A stretch of DNA of 64,000 nucleotides from the NCBI GenBank assembly GCA_934501535.1, contig CAKSUM010000004.1, positions 72,610 to 136,609 on the forward strand, in the 5' to 3' direction. Made by a program: the position numbers and the translations under genes. The DNA is from an uncultured Clostridia bacterium (lineage in GTDB: Bacteria > Bacillota > Clostridia > UBA1381). Positions 1-8,665 of the stretch are shown here, in pieces (the first letter of the stretch is position 1; each line of letters begins with the position of its first letter). The notes beneath the pieces were generated by a model. The model made no database searches. It was not told the DNA's origin and saw only the letters and a program-made list of their open reading frames with translations.

Positions 1-783
1 CGCCGTCGCAGTTACCGTCAGCTTTTTTGAATAGCTGAGGCTCTTGCCTGAGCCGGTTGTAACCGTCTTTTTTGCGGCTTTAGCCTTGGTTCCGACCGCG
101 ACCACCTGTGCCGTCGGATTTTTTACGGTGTTCTCCGAAATAACCGTGCGCTTTACCTCTTTGCCGTTTTCGGTTGTCACCTCATAGGTTGTCCTTTTCA
201 GACCGTTCACGCCCTTGGTTTTTATGCGCGTTTTTCCTTTTTCAAGCGTTGAATCGGAAACCTCGCGGCTCTCGAACGGAATTTCCGTATCTACCGTAAC
301 CGTGCTGCTTTGCACGCGGTAAACGCTTACGTTCATGTCCTGCTCGACCGTGCTGTCCGCGTCCGGCTCAACCCTGTCCGTCTGCCCCAGCGTGACGCCG
401 GCTTCCTCAAACGCCTCTCTGACCGTTTTTTTGGTGGTTGTTATGATTTCGATATTTCCGTCTATATTTAATGTGAATTTTCTGCCCTTTCTTACAACGA
501 TGCGAGCGCCGTCATAAAGTTCGTCCTCCATGAGCATGCTCACGTTGTCATATTCTCCTGTCTTAATATCATTCTCCTCAAAAAAATCGGAAACATAATT
601 TTGCTTGGTGGTCAGTTCCTGTGTTTTTTCGCTGTCGGCAAACGCGTCAACCGTAACGAGGGTAATTTTTTTGGCCTGAATATCGATTACCGCACCCGTT
701 AACAGACTGAAAATGACTGCCGACATAAATACGGCAACAAGCTTCGTTATAAAAGTCTTGCTGCTTTTTTTATTAAACAACAT
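1..783 (-). CDS. G5-domain / YabE-like cell-wall protein, truncated by left edge
   Basis: Only the first 261 codons are present; the frame is open to base 1, so the 3' part lies outside the window. The ATG at 783-781 is preceded by AGGAGGA (797-791), seven bases away. Residues 1-35 are Lys-rich followed by a hydrophobic segment, fitting a signal anchor. Then come two ubiquitin-like DUF348-type repeats (about 40-85 and 90-160) and a G5-type stretch (about 165-240) with repeated TxxE/EVxxP-like beta pattern. In YabE and Rpf-like proteins this order is followed by a C-terminal 3D/lytic domain that cleaves or remodels peptidoglycan; that part cannot be seen here. Role inferred: secreted wall-remodelling protein. 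Confidence 0.8.
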   Translation of the reverse strand, partial: MLFNKKSSKTFITKLVAVFMSAVIFSLLTGAVIDIQAKKITLVTVDAFADSEKTQELTTKQNYVSDFFEENDIKTGEYDNVSMLMEDELYDGARIVVRKGRKFTLNIDGNIEIITTTKKTVREAFEEAGVTLGQTDRVEPDADSTVEQDMNVSVYRVQSSTVTVDTEIPFESREVSDSTLEKGKTRIKTKGVNGLKRTTYEVTTENGKEVKRTVISENTVKNPTAQVVAVGTKAKAAKKTVTTGSGKSLSYSKKLTVTATA

Positions 784-808
784 TTTTCTTTCCTCCTATA
801 CAACAGCT

Positions 809-838
809 ATTATATAACCTATCATATACAGAAGTCAA
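809..838 (-). promoter_or_regulatory. Sigma-A promoter of the G5/YabE-like gene
   Basis: On the minus strand TTGACT (838-833) is followed after 18 bases by TATAAT (814-809), about 25 bases upstream of the start codon. Confidence 0.75.
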
Positions 839-1071
839 GCATTTTATTACAAAATTGTTGCATTTGACACAAATTCTTGCCATTTGTTTCCAATTTTTTG
901 GGGTAGTTTTGTGACATTTGTACGAAATATTTTCCAATAAATGGTAATCAGAACCGCGCGTTTTTTGTTCTCTGCCCACATTTTTGCTTAAAAATCTCGT
1001 ATTTTTTATGTAAAATGGTATAAAATCAGGTATTTTTTGAGATAATATCCGATAGAAACTCAAAATTAAAG
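839..1071. other. AT-rich divergent intergenic region
   Basis: This is the middle of a 347-base gap between the divergent G5 gene and the small gene at 1131. It is strongly AT-rich with runs of T and A. I checked for a c-di-AMP (ydaO-type) riboswitch, which often precedes wall-remodelling genes, and saw no conserved core. No ORF with a ribosome site was found. Confidence 0.5.
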
Positions 1072-1100
1072 TTGTTTCAAAATTGTTACAAATTTATATA
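1072..1100 (+). promoter_or_regulatory. Probable promoter of the small membrane protein gene
   Basis: TTGTTT (1072-1077) and TATATA (1095-1100) are 17 bases apart, 31 bases upstream of the start codon at 1131. Confidence 0.5.
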
Positions 1101-1130
1101 CTACATATTGAATAAATGGAGGATTTTTTT

Positions 1131-1394
1131 ATGAAAAATACCACACATAGAGTTGTAATACTTAACAATGTAAATTCGGCGCTCATATCGCAGGCGATAT
1201 TAATTTTACGGGACGGAAGCGCGTGCTGTGACAGTACCGTGCTGGAGGAGGCGGAGCGGGTTGTGGAAAAATACATGAAAAACCGCGGCATTTCATCCTC
1301 CGTGCCGCGCAGAAAAAACGGACGTTTTTTTCTGGTGTTTTCGGCGTGTGCGCTGATTGCCGGCACATGCGCACTGCTTGCGCGGCTGCTGTAA
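1131..1394 (+). CDS. Small single-pass membrane protein of unknown function (87 aa)
   Basis: The start is ATG at 1131, eight bases after GGAGG (1118-1122); an earlier in-frame ATG at 1116 overlaps that ribosome site and is unlikely. The first 60 residues are mixed and soluble, with HRVVILNNVN at the N-terminus and a CC pair near residue 27. A basic patch (RRKNGR) then leads into a C-terminal hydrophobic helix (about residues 67-86), suggesting a tail-anchored protein with the N-terminus in the cytoplasm. I do not recognise the family. It stands alone between its own promoter and a bidirectional terminator. Confidence 0.6.
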   Translation: MKNTTHRVVILNNVNSALISQAILILRDGSACCDSTVLEEAERVVEKYMKNRGISSSVPRRKNGRFFLVFSACALIAGTCALLARLL

Positions 1395-1441
1395 AAAAAA
1401 CAGCCCCAATCCGCGCGCGGCGGTGCGGTAAAGGCTGTTTT
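1393..1441. terminator. Bidirectional intrinsic terminator
   Basis: AAAACAGCC (1397-1405) pairs with GGCTGTTTT (1433-1441). On the minus strand the stem is followed by eight T, so it best serves the minus gene ending at 1487; on the plus strand only four T follow. Confidence 0.7.
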
Positions 1442-1486
1442 CCGCAGAAAAAAATCCGTGTTTCTACTTATATAGTATGTACGCGT

Positions 1487-2050
1487 TTATTTTTTCTTTT
1501 CGTATTTTATAAAGTTAATGTATTTGGAGACGTAAACGCCGTTATATGTCAGAAAATATCCCAGGGAAGTCATGATTATCGGCAGGGCGAAAACAATTGC
1601 ATAGCCCTGTGCCGTGATGACGCCGTTTTTTATTCCCATAAAAGGCTGATACATGGAAAACCACGCAAAGGTGAAGATGTTTCCGGCTATGCCCCAGCCG
1701 GACGTCCATGTGCCGCCGGTGTTGCCGAACGCCCATGCACACTTGTAAATGACGATTGCGGCGATGTTCGCAAGTATCAGAATTGCGGGGAGGATAAGTC
1801 CTTTCCACGGCTTGGGGGTAAGCGGCGTGTAGGATTTTTTGTCGCGCTCGAAAATAGTGCCGGCAATTCCGTACATAGACGCCGAGTAGAACAGCACGCC
1901 GATTGCCGCAAATATAACCTCGCCGGCTTTGTGCGACCAGATGGGCAGCAGCATTACGGAAAAAATCGCGAATATAAATGCAAGCTTTATGTGCTGCAAA
2001 AGCACGCAGAGCATCTGACCGATTATTGAATCCTGTAATTTCTTTTTCAT
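1487..2050 (-). CDS. Integral membrane protein of unknown function (187 aa)
   Basis: The start ATG at 2050 has only weak upstream signals (AGGAT four bases away, AAAGGA further up). The sequence has about four or five hydrophobic segments (roughly residues 22-45, 47-65, 87-107, 120-140 and 148-168), Trp- and Gly-rich loops, and a basic C-terminus. No catalytic motif or family signature is recognisable to me. The downstream hairpin at 1393-1441 gives it a terminator. It is monocistronic. Confidence 0.6.
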   Translation of the reverse strand: MKKKLQDSIIGQMLCVLLQHIKLAFIFAIFSVMLLPIWSHKAGEVIFAAIGVLFYSASMYGIAGTIFERDKKSYTPLTPKPWKGLILPAILILANIAAIVIYKCAWAFGNTGGTWTSGWGIAGNIFTFAWFSMYQPFMGIKNGVITAQGYAIVFALPIIMTSLGYFLTYNGVYVSKYINFIKYEKKK

Positions 2051-2222
2051 ATCCTGTAAATCCTTTCATTAAAATTCACGGCTCGGCTGTGTGCGCGGCG
2101 GACGGCGGAAACCGTAAGCGATAAATGCGGTACCGCATGCCGGACTGTGCCGAGGCGTCGGATTATGCCGCGGCGGATGACCGCCGAACGCGCTGTTTGG
2201 GGTACGCGTGCGGTCTGAGTTT

Positions 2223-2957
2223 TTAAAGCAGCCAGACGCTCAAGTCCTTTTTCGGAATATCGTCCGACGGTTCATCATTCTTTATCTGAATTCTGCGGCC
2301 CATGCCGAAGATTTCGTACAGCTTGGATTTTGATATCCAGCGTTTTTTCATTATTCTCTCGAATACGGCTTGCTGCTGTGCGGAGGTCAGCGTTTTAAAG
2401 TCCGCCGGAAAAATTCCGCAAAGCTCATATATGTACCGCCCCAGCTCCTTTGCGGAAAGGCAGTCATAGTCCTCGATAAACATTTGTGTGACCTGTTCGC
2501 TGCGGAAATCCGCGTCGGTAAGCCCTGTCCCGGAAATATCGCATATGTCCGACCTCATCGAGCAGAACGGATAGTCCTCGCCGTTTTGCGACGCAATAAA
2601 ATTAATAAATCCAACGGCGCTTTTCAGCTCATCGACCGACTCCAGCGGCTCGCTTTTAAAGCGGTCATAGAACAGCTTGCCGCCCGAGGAATGAACGCGG
2701 TTATAGCAGCGCGCATAGCTCGTGCAAATCGGCTTCAGCGTAATGCCGGCGTCGGCGCCGAAGGTGTCGATAATCAGGTGGATACGGTTGGACAGCAGCA
2801 CATATGCCAAGATCCGCATATGACCGCTTTGTGAATATTTGCGCAGTATGCCGGAAAATTCCTCGTAGTCCTGCTGTGTGTGAAACAGCTTGTTCATTCC
2901 TCGCAGAAGAATGTGGTACCGACCGCTCGCGCTTACAGCCCTTTTTTGTCTTGCCAT
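2223..2957 (-). CDS. RAYT-type IS200-like (Y1) transposase relative with altered HUH motif (244 aa)
   Basis: The start is ATG at 2957 with AGGTG about seven bases upstream; the frame extends further up without a ribosome site. Residues 1-125 align by eye to the Y1_Tnp fold of REP-associated tyrosine transposases: RYHILLRGMN near residue 13, the HUH region at 57-60, and YARCYN (81-86) with GGKLFYDRFKS after it. In active relatives the HUH region reads NHVH; here it is NRIH, so the first metal-binding His is replaced by Arg58. Tyr81 or Tyr85 could be the nucleophile. The C-terminal part carries a helix-turn-helix-like stretch (ISKSKLYEIFGMGRR), as in bacillota RAYTs. Either a domesticated DNA-binding protein or a decaying transposase. 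Two GGGACAC motifs lie just upstream. Confidence 0.75.
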   Translation of the reverse strand: MARQKRAVSASGRYHILLRGMNKLFHTQQDYEEFSGILRKYSQSGHMRILAYVLLSNRIHLIIDTFGADAGITLKPICTSYARCYNRVHSSGGKLFYDRFKSEPLESVDELKSAVGFINFIASQNGEDYPFCSMRSDICDISGTGLTDADFRSEQVTQMFIEDYDCLSAKELGRYIYELCGIFPADFKTLTSAQQQAVFERIMKKRWISKSKLYEIFGMGRRIQIKNDEPSDDIPKKDLSVWLL

Positions 2958-2973
2958 ATAATCACCTCGTTTC

Positions 2974-3036
2974 AAATTGGGGACACTAATTACATTATAG
3001 CATATTATCACAAAAATGCAATAGGGACACAAAAAT
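2974..3036. repeat. REP-like GGGGACAC motifs beside the RAYT gene
   Basis: AATTGGGGACACTAATT (2975-2991) and ATAGGGACACAAAA (3021-3034) are direct copies 44 bases apart, immediately upstream of the RAYT start. The GGGGAC core resembles the REP half-sites that RAYT proteins of other Bacillota act on. Similar words recur at 4391-4404 and 56607-56614. Confidence 0.45.
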
Positions 3037-3099
3037 ATTCCGCATAATAGCAAGAATCGGTCATACTATTGTATAAAGGAATGGGAGGGACGGGTTATA

Positions 3100-5607
3100 A
3101 TGAACTTTTACACAATGACGGCGGAGCAGACTGCCGGATACATACGCGGCGAAAAACAGCCGCAGGGAAAGAAAAATATACTGCACACAGCGAAAAAAAT
3201 AAGCTTGGTCAAGCGGTTTTTCATGCAGTTTTCGGATTTCATGATAATCATACTGCTGATAGCCGCGGGAATTTCGTTTGCAATATCGGTCATCGGGGGC
3301 GAGGGCGACTTTGCCGACCCGGCAATAATACTGGCGATTGTGATTTTGAACGCGGTACTGGGTGTCATCGAGGAGAGCAAGGCGGATAACGCGCTTGAGG
3401 CGCTGAAAAAAATTTCCTCGCCGAGCGCCAAGGTGCGCCGCGGTGAAAAAATCATGACGGTGCCGGCGGAAAACGTACGCGTCGGGGACATACTTTTGCT
3501 TGAAACAGGCTGCTGCGTCGCTGCGGACGCGCGGCTCCTGACGTGCGCCGGGCTTGAGGTTGATGAAGCGTCACTGACGGGTGAGGCGATGCCGGCGGCA
3601 AAGGACAGCGAATGTGTTCTGGACATTCACACGCCGCTGGCGGAGCGGAAAAACATGGTGTTTTCGTCCACGAATGTCATGCGCGGCAAGGCGGAAGCTA
3701 TTGTGACCGCAATCGGCATGGACACCGAAATGGGTAAAATTGCGGCGCTCATGCAGGACGAGGAGGACGAACCCACGCCGCTGCAGAAAAAACTCAGCGA
3801 AACGGGCAAATATCTGGGAATCGGTGCGCTTGTCATATGTGCCGTGATATTCTTCCTGGGCTTGTTAAAGCACCTGCCGCCGCTGTACATGTTTTTAACG
3901 TCGGTGAGCCTTGCGGTGGCGGCGATACCGGAGGGACTTCCGGCAATCGTTACGATAGTGCTGGCGATAGGCGTGCAGAGAATGGTGAAAAAGAAAGCAA
4001 TCGTCAAGCATCTGTCGGCGGTGGAGGCGCTCGGCGGCGCGACGGTGATATGTTCGGACAAAACGGGAACGCTCACGCAAAACCGCATGGAGGTCGCGAA
4101 AACGGTTGCCGGCGACAGGCTGCAGCTGTTTGAAATGGCGGTTTTATGCTGTGACAGCGGCACAAATCCGACCGAGCTTGCGGTGATAAACGAGGCGGAA
4201 AGAATGGGCATAGACAAAGCGGCGGCGGACGAAAGATTCGGGCGCATATCGGAAAAGCCGTTTGATTCGTCGCGGAAGATGATGAGTGTAATGGTAAACT
4301 ACTACGGAAAAAAGCGGATAATTACAAAAGGCGCGGCGGAATTGGTGCTGAAAAAATGTACGCATTGCATAGAAAACGGGAAAATGGTGGAATTGGGGAC
4401 ACAAAAAGTAAATGCGCTGCTTGACGAGGTGCGGCGAATGGGCGCAAATTCGCTGAGGGTGATAGCGGTGGCATACAAGGACACACCGTACAGTCATATC
4501 AGTGAAAACGGGCTTGTTTTCGCCGGGCTGATAGGAATGGCTGATCCGCCGCGTCCGGAGGTCAGCCGTGCGGTGCGCGAGTGCATATCGGCAGGCATAC
4601 GTCCGGTGATGATAACGGGGGACAATAAAATAACCGCCGAGGCTGTGGCGGAGCAGGTAGGGATAGACGGCAAGGCGATAACCGGGAAGGAAATGCGGAG
4701 CGCCGACGATGCACAGCTGACGGAATACAGCATTTTTGCACGGGTGACGCCGTCGGATAAGGTGCGCATAGTGAAAGCGTTCAAGCGCGAGGGGCATATC
4801 GTCGCCATGACGGGTGACGGAGTTAATGACGCGCCTGCGCTCAAAGCGGCGGATATCGGCTGCAGCATGGGGAAAAAGGGAACAGATGTTGCAAAGGAGG
4901 CGTCCGATTTGGTTCTCGCGGACGATAATTTTGCGACAATAGTTGCCGCCGTGCGCGAGGGACGCGGAATTTTTGAGAATATAAAAAAATCGGTGCAGTT
5001 TTTACTGTCATCCAACATAGGGGAGATACTCACGATTTTTGCCGGCATGCTTTTCGGCTGGGAACCGCCGCTTTTGGCAATTCAGCTGCTGTGGGTCAAT
5101 CTCGTGACCGACTCACTGCCGGCGCTTGCGCTCGGACTTGACCCGGCAGACCCCGAAATCATGCGCAGAAAACCGCGCGACCCGAAAAAGGGACTTTTCG
5201 CCGACGGGCTTTGGCTCTCAATCTGCTTTGAGGGCGGAATGATAGGCGCGCTCGCGCTTTTGGCATTTTCAATCGGGTTTAATTTCTTCGACAAGGGCGG
5301 CGCGCCGGTAATCGGGCGCACCATGGCATTTTGCGTGTTGTCGGTATCGCAGCTGTTCCACGCATTTAATATGCGCAGCGAACACTCTATATTAAATAGA
5401 AGTATTTTTGCAAATCCGATATTGATTTTGTCGCTGCTGATAGGGGTGACGATGCAGGCGGCGGTTGTGAACATCGGTTTTGCGGCAAAGCTGTTCAAGG
5501 TTGTGCCGCTGCCGCCGTGCGCCGTATTGATTACCGCCGCGCTGTCGGTTATGCCTGTATTTATAGTAGAATTACAGAAACTGTTCACGCGGCGGTTTGA
5601 GAAATAA
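3100..5607 (+). CDS. P-type ATPase, calcium-transporting type (IIA-like)
   Basis: ATP-driven cation pump, most like bacterial SERCA/PMCA-type calcium exporters (835 aa). The ATG at 3100 follows GGGAGG by about ten bases. Visible landmarks: actuator motif LTGEAMP (TGEA rather than TGES, catalytic Glu kept), membrane helix 4 with PEGLP (Glu278), phosphorylation site DKTGT (Asp320), hinge TGDGVNDAP, and membrane helix 6 with NLVTDSLPALALG (Asn667, Asp671), which supplies the calcium ligands in this subfamily. The nucleotide-binding domain is short. The gene is monocistronic and converges on the anti-sigma gene, with only three bases between stops. A REP-like word (4391-4404) sits inside the nucleotide-domain coding sequence without breaking the frame. 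Calcium specificity is inferred from the helix 4/6 motifs. Confidence 0.9.
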   Translation: MNFYTMTAEQTAGYIRGEKQPQGKKNILHTAKKISLVKRFFMQFSDFMIIILLIAAGISFAISVIGGEGDFADPAIILAIVILNAVLGVIEESKADNALEALKKISSPSAKVRRGEKIMTVPAENVRVGDILLLETGCCVAADARLLTCAGLEVDEASLTGEAMPAAKDSECVLDIHTPLAERKNMVFSSTNVMRGKAEAIVTAIGMDTEMGKIAALMQDEEDEPTPLQKKLSETGKYLGIGALVICAVIFFLGLLKHLPPLYMFLTSVSLAVAAIPEGLPAIVTIVLAIGVQRMVKKKAIVKHLSAVEALGGATVICSDKTGTLTQNRMEVAKTVAGDRLQLFEMAVLCCDSGTNPTELAVINEAERMGIDKAAADERFGRISEKPFDSSRKMMSVMVNYYGKKRIITKGAAELVLKKCTHCIENGKMVELGTQKVNALLDEVRRMGANSLRVIAVAYKDTPYSHISENGLVFAGLIGMADPPRPEVSRAVRECISAGIRPVMITGDNKITAEAVAEQVGIDGKAITGKEMRSADDAQLTEYSIFARVTPSDKVRIVKAFKREGHIVAMTGDGVNDAPALKAADIGCSMGKKGTDVAKEASDLVLADDNFATIVAAVREGRGIFENIKKSVQFLLSSNIGEILTIFAGMLFGWEPPLLAIQLLWVNLVTDSLPALALGLDPADPEIMRRKPRDPKKGLFADGLWLSICFEGGMIGALALLAFSIGFNFFDKGGAPVIGRTMAFCVLSVSQLFHAFNMRSEHSILNRSIFANPILILSLLIGVTMQAAVVNIGFAAKLFKVVPLPPCAVLITAALSVMPVFIVELQKLFTRRFEK

Positions 5608-5610
5608 CGG

Positions 5611-6615
5611 TTACTTTTTCAGTGAGCCGACAAGTGCGTCAAGCTCCTCGGCGGTGAAGTTATAGGCGGTTATTTCAAAATCTATTCCGTGGGCGGAAAA
5701 ACACGCTGTTTCGTCCGGCGCGCATACGGCTGAGTCTGCGCCGCCTGCGGAATATCCTGCGTCCGCCGCCTGCGGAGCCGTGCGGATTTGTACATGCTTT
5801 CCGTTTCCGTCATAGATGAATACCCAGCCGTCGCCCGTAAAGTCGGTGAGCGGCGTGAGGTCGGTCATGCCGTCGGGAATACAAATTCCGTCGCGTATAT
5901 CTCTGCCGATAAAACCGATGTAATCATCGAGCGTTCTCTCGGAAGCAACCGACGATTTTGCGGCGAAACAGTCGGCGTTTTCCGCGGCGTCATCGGCTGC
6001 CGTTTCGTTGATGTCAAGCGCTGATGCGGCATACATTTCCGGCGCGGAGGATTTTTTCAGCTCATCCGTTTCGGACGGTGCGGACGGCACCGGCACCTCC
6101 TCTGCGGCTGTCGGCGCATGAGCCGTTTGCGGCGGTTCGGCGGCTGTTTTGGGATTTGCCGGGCTGACCGCTGCCGGAGCCGTTTCGGCTGTTTCTTCAG
6201 ACTGCGGCGCACTGCTGCTCTCTTTTTTTGCCTCTGTCCGTGCGCGCTGAGTCTGCGCCGGACGGCTGTTTTCTTTCCGTTCCTGCACGGCAGTATCGGT
6301 ATCGCCTGCGATGTATAACGGTGAGCCGGACGAGTCCGCCGACGTATCGGGCGCATCCTCCGCCGTATCCGGCGACGCCGTTATCTGCGGCACCGCGTCG
6401 CGTAAATCATCTTGCGGCTTGGGTCTGCTGTTATAAAGATTTATGCCGCATACCGTGACCGCAAAACATGCGGCAAGCGCTGCCGCCGATGTGATAACGG
6501 GTCTTATATTTTTCTTTTTCCGCACGGAGGGTCGGTCAAGACTTGCCATAAACCTGTCGCATGCGGCATCTGATGAGAATTTCTCGTTTGCGCTTTTATA
6601 TAGCTCATTAAACAA
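5611..6615 (-). CDS. Membrane anti-sigma factor-like protein
   Basis: 334 residues, starting eight bases inside the end of the ECF sigma gene, which is the usual coupling of a sigma factor with its anti-sigma factor. Residues 1-37 are a soluble cytoplasmic N-terminus (the expected sigma-binding part), residues 38-60 form one membrane helix, and 65-215 is a low-complexity Ala/Pro/Glu/Thr/Ser-rich spacer outside the cell. The C-terminal 100 residues form a folded domain (DYIGFIGRDIRDG ... FEITAYNFTAEELDALV) resembling DUF4367-type sensor domains of such proteins. There is no zinc-binding HxxxCxxC motif, so it is not a ZAS-type anti-sigma factor. Partner assignment is by context. Confidence 0.75.
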   Translation of the reverse strand: MFNELYKSANEKFSSDAACDRFMASLDRPSVRKKKNIRPVITSAAALAACFAVTVCGINLYNSRPKPQDDLRDAVPQITASPDTAEDAPDTSADSSGSPLYIAGDTDTAVQERKENSRPAQTQRARTEAKKESSSAPQSEETAETAPAAVSPANPKTAAEPPQTAHAPTAAEEVPVPSAPSETDELKKSSAPEMYAASALDINETAADDAAENADCFAAKSSVASERTLDDYIGFIGRDIRDGICIPDGMTDLTPLTDFTGDGWVFIYDGNGKHVQIRTAPQAADAGYSAGGADSAVCAPDETACFSAHGIDFEITAYNFTAEELDALVGSLKK

Positions 6616-7084
6616 GCAAATCAGCTCCCTTCAAAACGTCCTTAAGCATTGCTCTGCCTCTCGTAAGCTGCGAACGTACCGTGGACGGCTGTATTTTAAG
6701 GCTGTCCGCGATTTCCGCAACCGATAAATCCTCGTAATAGAACAAATGTATAACTGCGCGGTACTTCTGCGGCAGCTTCAGAACTGCGCTGTATACCTCG
6801 CTTTCTCCCTCACTCATTTCGACCGGCAGATTTTCTTCGAGCGGTACCGTTTTTTTGTACCATGAGCTTAAAAATACGCTTTTGCTGCGGTTGACCGCCA
6901 CGCGTATAAGCCATGCCTTGGCGTGCTCCTCGCTCTCGAACTGCTTGTCGGTTTCGATGAATTTCAGAAATGTATCGTTGGTTACGTCCTCGGCATGCTG
7001 TAAATCCTTTGTCTGCGAGACCGCCAGCTTGTATATCATGTCATAATACTTGCCGACCAACGATTTTTTTTCCTCCGTTTCCAC
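6608..7084 (-). CDS. ECF-family RNA polymerase sigma factor
   Basis: 158 residues from a GTG start at 7084 placed nine bases after AGGAGG; the frame extends upstream but lacks another ribosome site. Region 2 (YYDMIYKLAVSQTKDLQHAEDV) contacts core polymerase and the -10 element. Region 4 (LPQKYRAVIHLFYYEDLSVAE then a PSTVRSQLTRGR helix-turn-helix) reads the -35 element. Length and the absence of regions 1 and 3 fit the extracytoplasmic-function group. It is co-transcribed and overlaps with the anti-sigma gene downstream. The signal and regulon are not visible. Confidence 0.9.
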   Translation of the reverse strand: METEEKKSLVGKYYDMIYKLAVSQTKDLQHAEDVTNDTFLKFIETDKQFESEEHAKAWLIRVAVNRSKSVFLSSWYKKTVPLEENLPVEMSEGESEVYSAVLKLPQKYRAVIHLFYYEDLSVAEIADSLKIQPSTVRSQLTRGRAMLKDVLKGADLLV

Positions 7085-7196
7085 CGATACACCCCTCCTT
7101 TTCGGATTGTTATACATATTATACACTATTATTCGGAGCTTTTCAATAGTAATACTTTTCAAAACGGAAAAAAGCTGCAAAAAGCCGCAAAAAAAT

Positions 7197-7229
7197 CAGC
7201 GGGCTGAAAAATAATTTTTCAGTCCGCTG
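7197..7229 (-). terminator. Intrinsic terminator of the htrA-like gene
   Basis: CAGCGG(G)CTGAAAAA pairs with TTTTTCAG(T)CCGCTG; on the minus strand it is followed by a run of seven T. Confidence 0.85.
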
Positions 7230-7263
7230 TATAAAAAGGGGTTTGTGGAGCGATGGGTAAGCT

Positions 7264-8469
7264 TTACTTATTATCCGGTTTGTCCTCCCGGAGCTGTACC
7301 TTGATATCGGTAAGTCCGCCGTTGCGGATAATAGTAAGCGTGATATAATCGCCGGGCGATTTTTTATCTTTGATTTCGTTAAGAGCGTCCACGGTGTTGA
7401 TAACCTGACCGTCCGCCTTAACAATAAGGTCATCTTTTTTGATGCCTGCCTGCTCTGCGCCGCTGCCGGGTGTTACCGAATAAACCGTAAGACCGTTGCG
7501 CGACTCGGTTGCCGTGATGCCGATAAGGCTTCTGCCCGAAACGTAACCCTCGTTCATAAGGTCGTCGATAATCGGCTTTGCCTCGGAGATTGCGATTGCG
7601 AAGCCTATGCCCTCGACGCCGGTCTGCGACATCTTGATTGAGTTTATACCGATTACTTCGCCGTATTTGTTAACGAGCGCGCCGCCCGAGTTACCGGGGT
7701 TAATTGCCGCGTCTGTCTGGAGCAGGTTGTAGGTTCTGCCGTCCACCGTCATTTTACGGTTTACCGCGCTGATGCAGCCTTGTGTTACCGAGCCTGCAAG
7801 CTCCTGTCCGAGCGGATTGCCGATTGCAACCGCAAGCTCGCCAACTTCGACCGTTGTGGAATCGCCGAGCGTTGCTGCCGGTAAGCCTTTTGCGTCTACC
7901 TTCAGTACCGCAAGGTCGGATTTTTCGTCTGAGCCGACGAGGGTCGCTTTGTATTCGTCGCCTGTGTTTAAGATAACGTTAATCTCGGTCGCGTCGGCGA
8001 TAACGTGCTGATTTGTTACGATATAGCCGTCACTGCTGATAATAATGCCCGAGCCGGAACCCTGTTCCACAACTTCGTCGCTTTCCTGATAGTAGAAATA
8101 TCTGCCGCTGAACGGGTCATAATATTTCTGCGGCTGAACTTTAGCCTTATTGATAACGCCGACGCATGACGGGCCGACGGTTTTTGCGATTTCCGTCACT
8201 GAAAGTTCGGTTTTTCCGTTTGCTGCGGCAAGAGTTGTTGCTCCGCCGGAAGATGACGTGCCGCCCTGCTGCGAGGTGTATGCAACGCTCTGCGATGTGA
8301 GCGGTTTAATATAGTAGTATCCGCCGACGCCGACAGCACCTGCCGTGATCACGCTGGCAAGAAGTGCCGACAGAATGCACGGCATGAATTTTTTAAAATT
8401 ACGGTGTTTTTTTACTTTGGGTTCGTACATAATCATTTCAGTAGAATCTGTATAAGGATATTTCTTCAT
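7264..8469 (-). CDS. HtrA/DegP-family membrane-anchored serine protease
   Basis: 401 residues from ATG 8469, with GGAGGAG six to seven bases upstream; the longer frame begins at a TTG inside that ribosome site region and is rejected. Residues 1-28 are cytoplasmic, 29-53 form a membrane anchor, 60-85 a Ser/Gly/Thr-rich linker. The trypsin-like domain has the full triad: His155 (TNQHVIA), Asp185 (SDLAVLK) and Ser261 (NPGNSGGAL). A single PDZ domain occupies about 310-395 (GAEQAGIKKDDLIVKADG). It degrades or refolds damaged exported proteins outside the membrane. It is monocistronic with its own terminator. Confidence 0.93.
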   Translation of the reverse strand: MKKYPYTDSTEMIMYEPKVKKHRNFKKFMPCILSALLASVITAGAVGVGGYYYIKPLTSQSVAYTSQQGGTSSSGGATTLAAANGKTELSVTEIAKTVGPSCVGVINKAKVQPQKYYDPFSGRYFYYQESDEVVEQGSGSGIIISSDGYIVTNQHVIADATEINVILNTGDEYKATLVGSDEKSDLAVLKVDAKGLPAATLGDSTTVEVGELAVAIGNPLGQELAGSVTQGCISAVNRKMTVDGRTYNLLQTDAAINPGNSGGALVNKYGEVIGINSIKMSQTGVEGIGFAIAISEAKPIIDDLMNEGYVSGRSLIGITATESRNGLTVYSVTPGSGAEQAGIKKDDLIVKADGQVINTVDALNEIKDKKSPGDYITLTIIRNGGLTDIKVQLREDKPDNK

Positions 8470-8613
8470 AATAACTCCTCCGTTCAAAAATAGTTTCCGC
8501 AGATTGCCTGTTTTTTATTCTGTAAACATATAATAACACACGATTTTTACGTCAGTATGAATAAAAAATTAAAATCTATAGCAAATTTTGTTAATAAATT
8601 ATGAACAATGCGG

Positions 8614-8642
8614 TTGACATTCCGGGACGGTGAGTTTATAAT
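8614..8642 (+). promoter_or_regulatory. Consensus sigma-A promoter of the XRE gene
   Basis: TTGACA (8614-8619), 17-base spacer, TATAAT (8637-8642). The start codon of the regulator follows 23 bases later. Confidence 0.85.
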
Positions 8643-8665
8643 TGTAAAAGAGGTGATTGGATAAA

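Noticed and set aside
839..1071. c-di-AMP riboswitch upstream of the G5/YabE-like gene
   Set aside because: The region is plain AT-rich sequence without the conserved stems.
2370..2834. Plus-strand ORF inside the RAYT gene
   Set aside because: Antisense shadow of a gene with clear family motifs.
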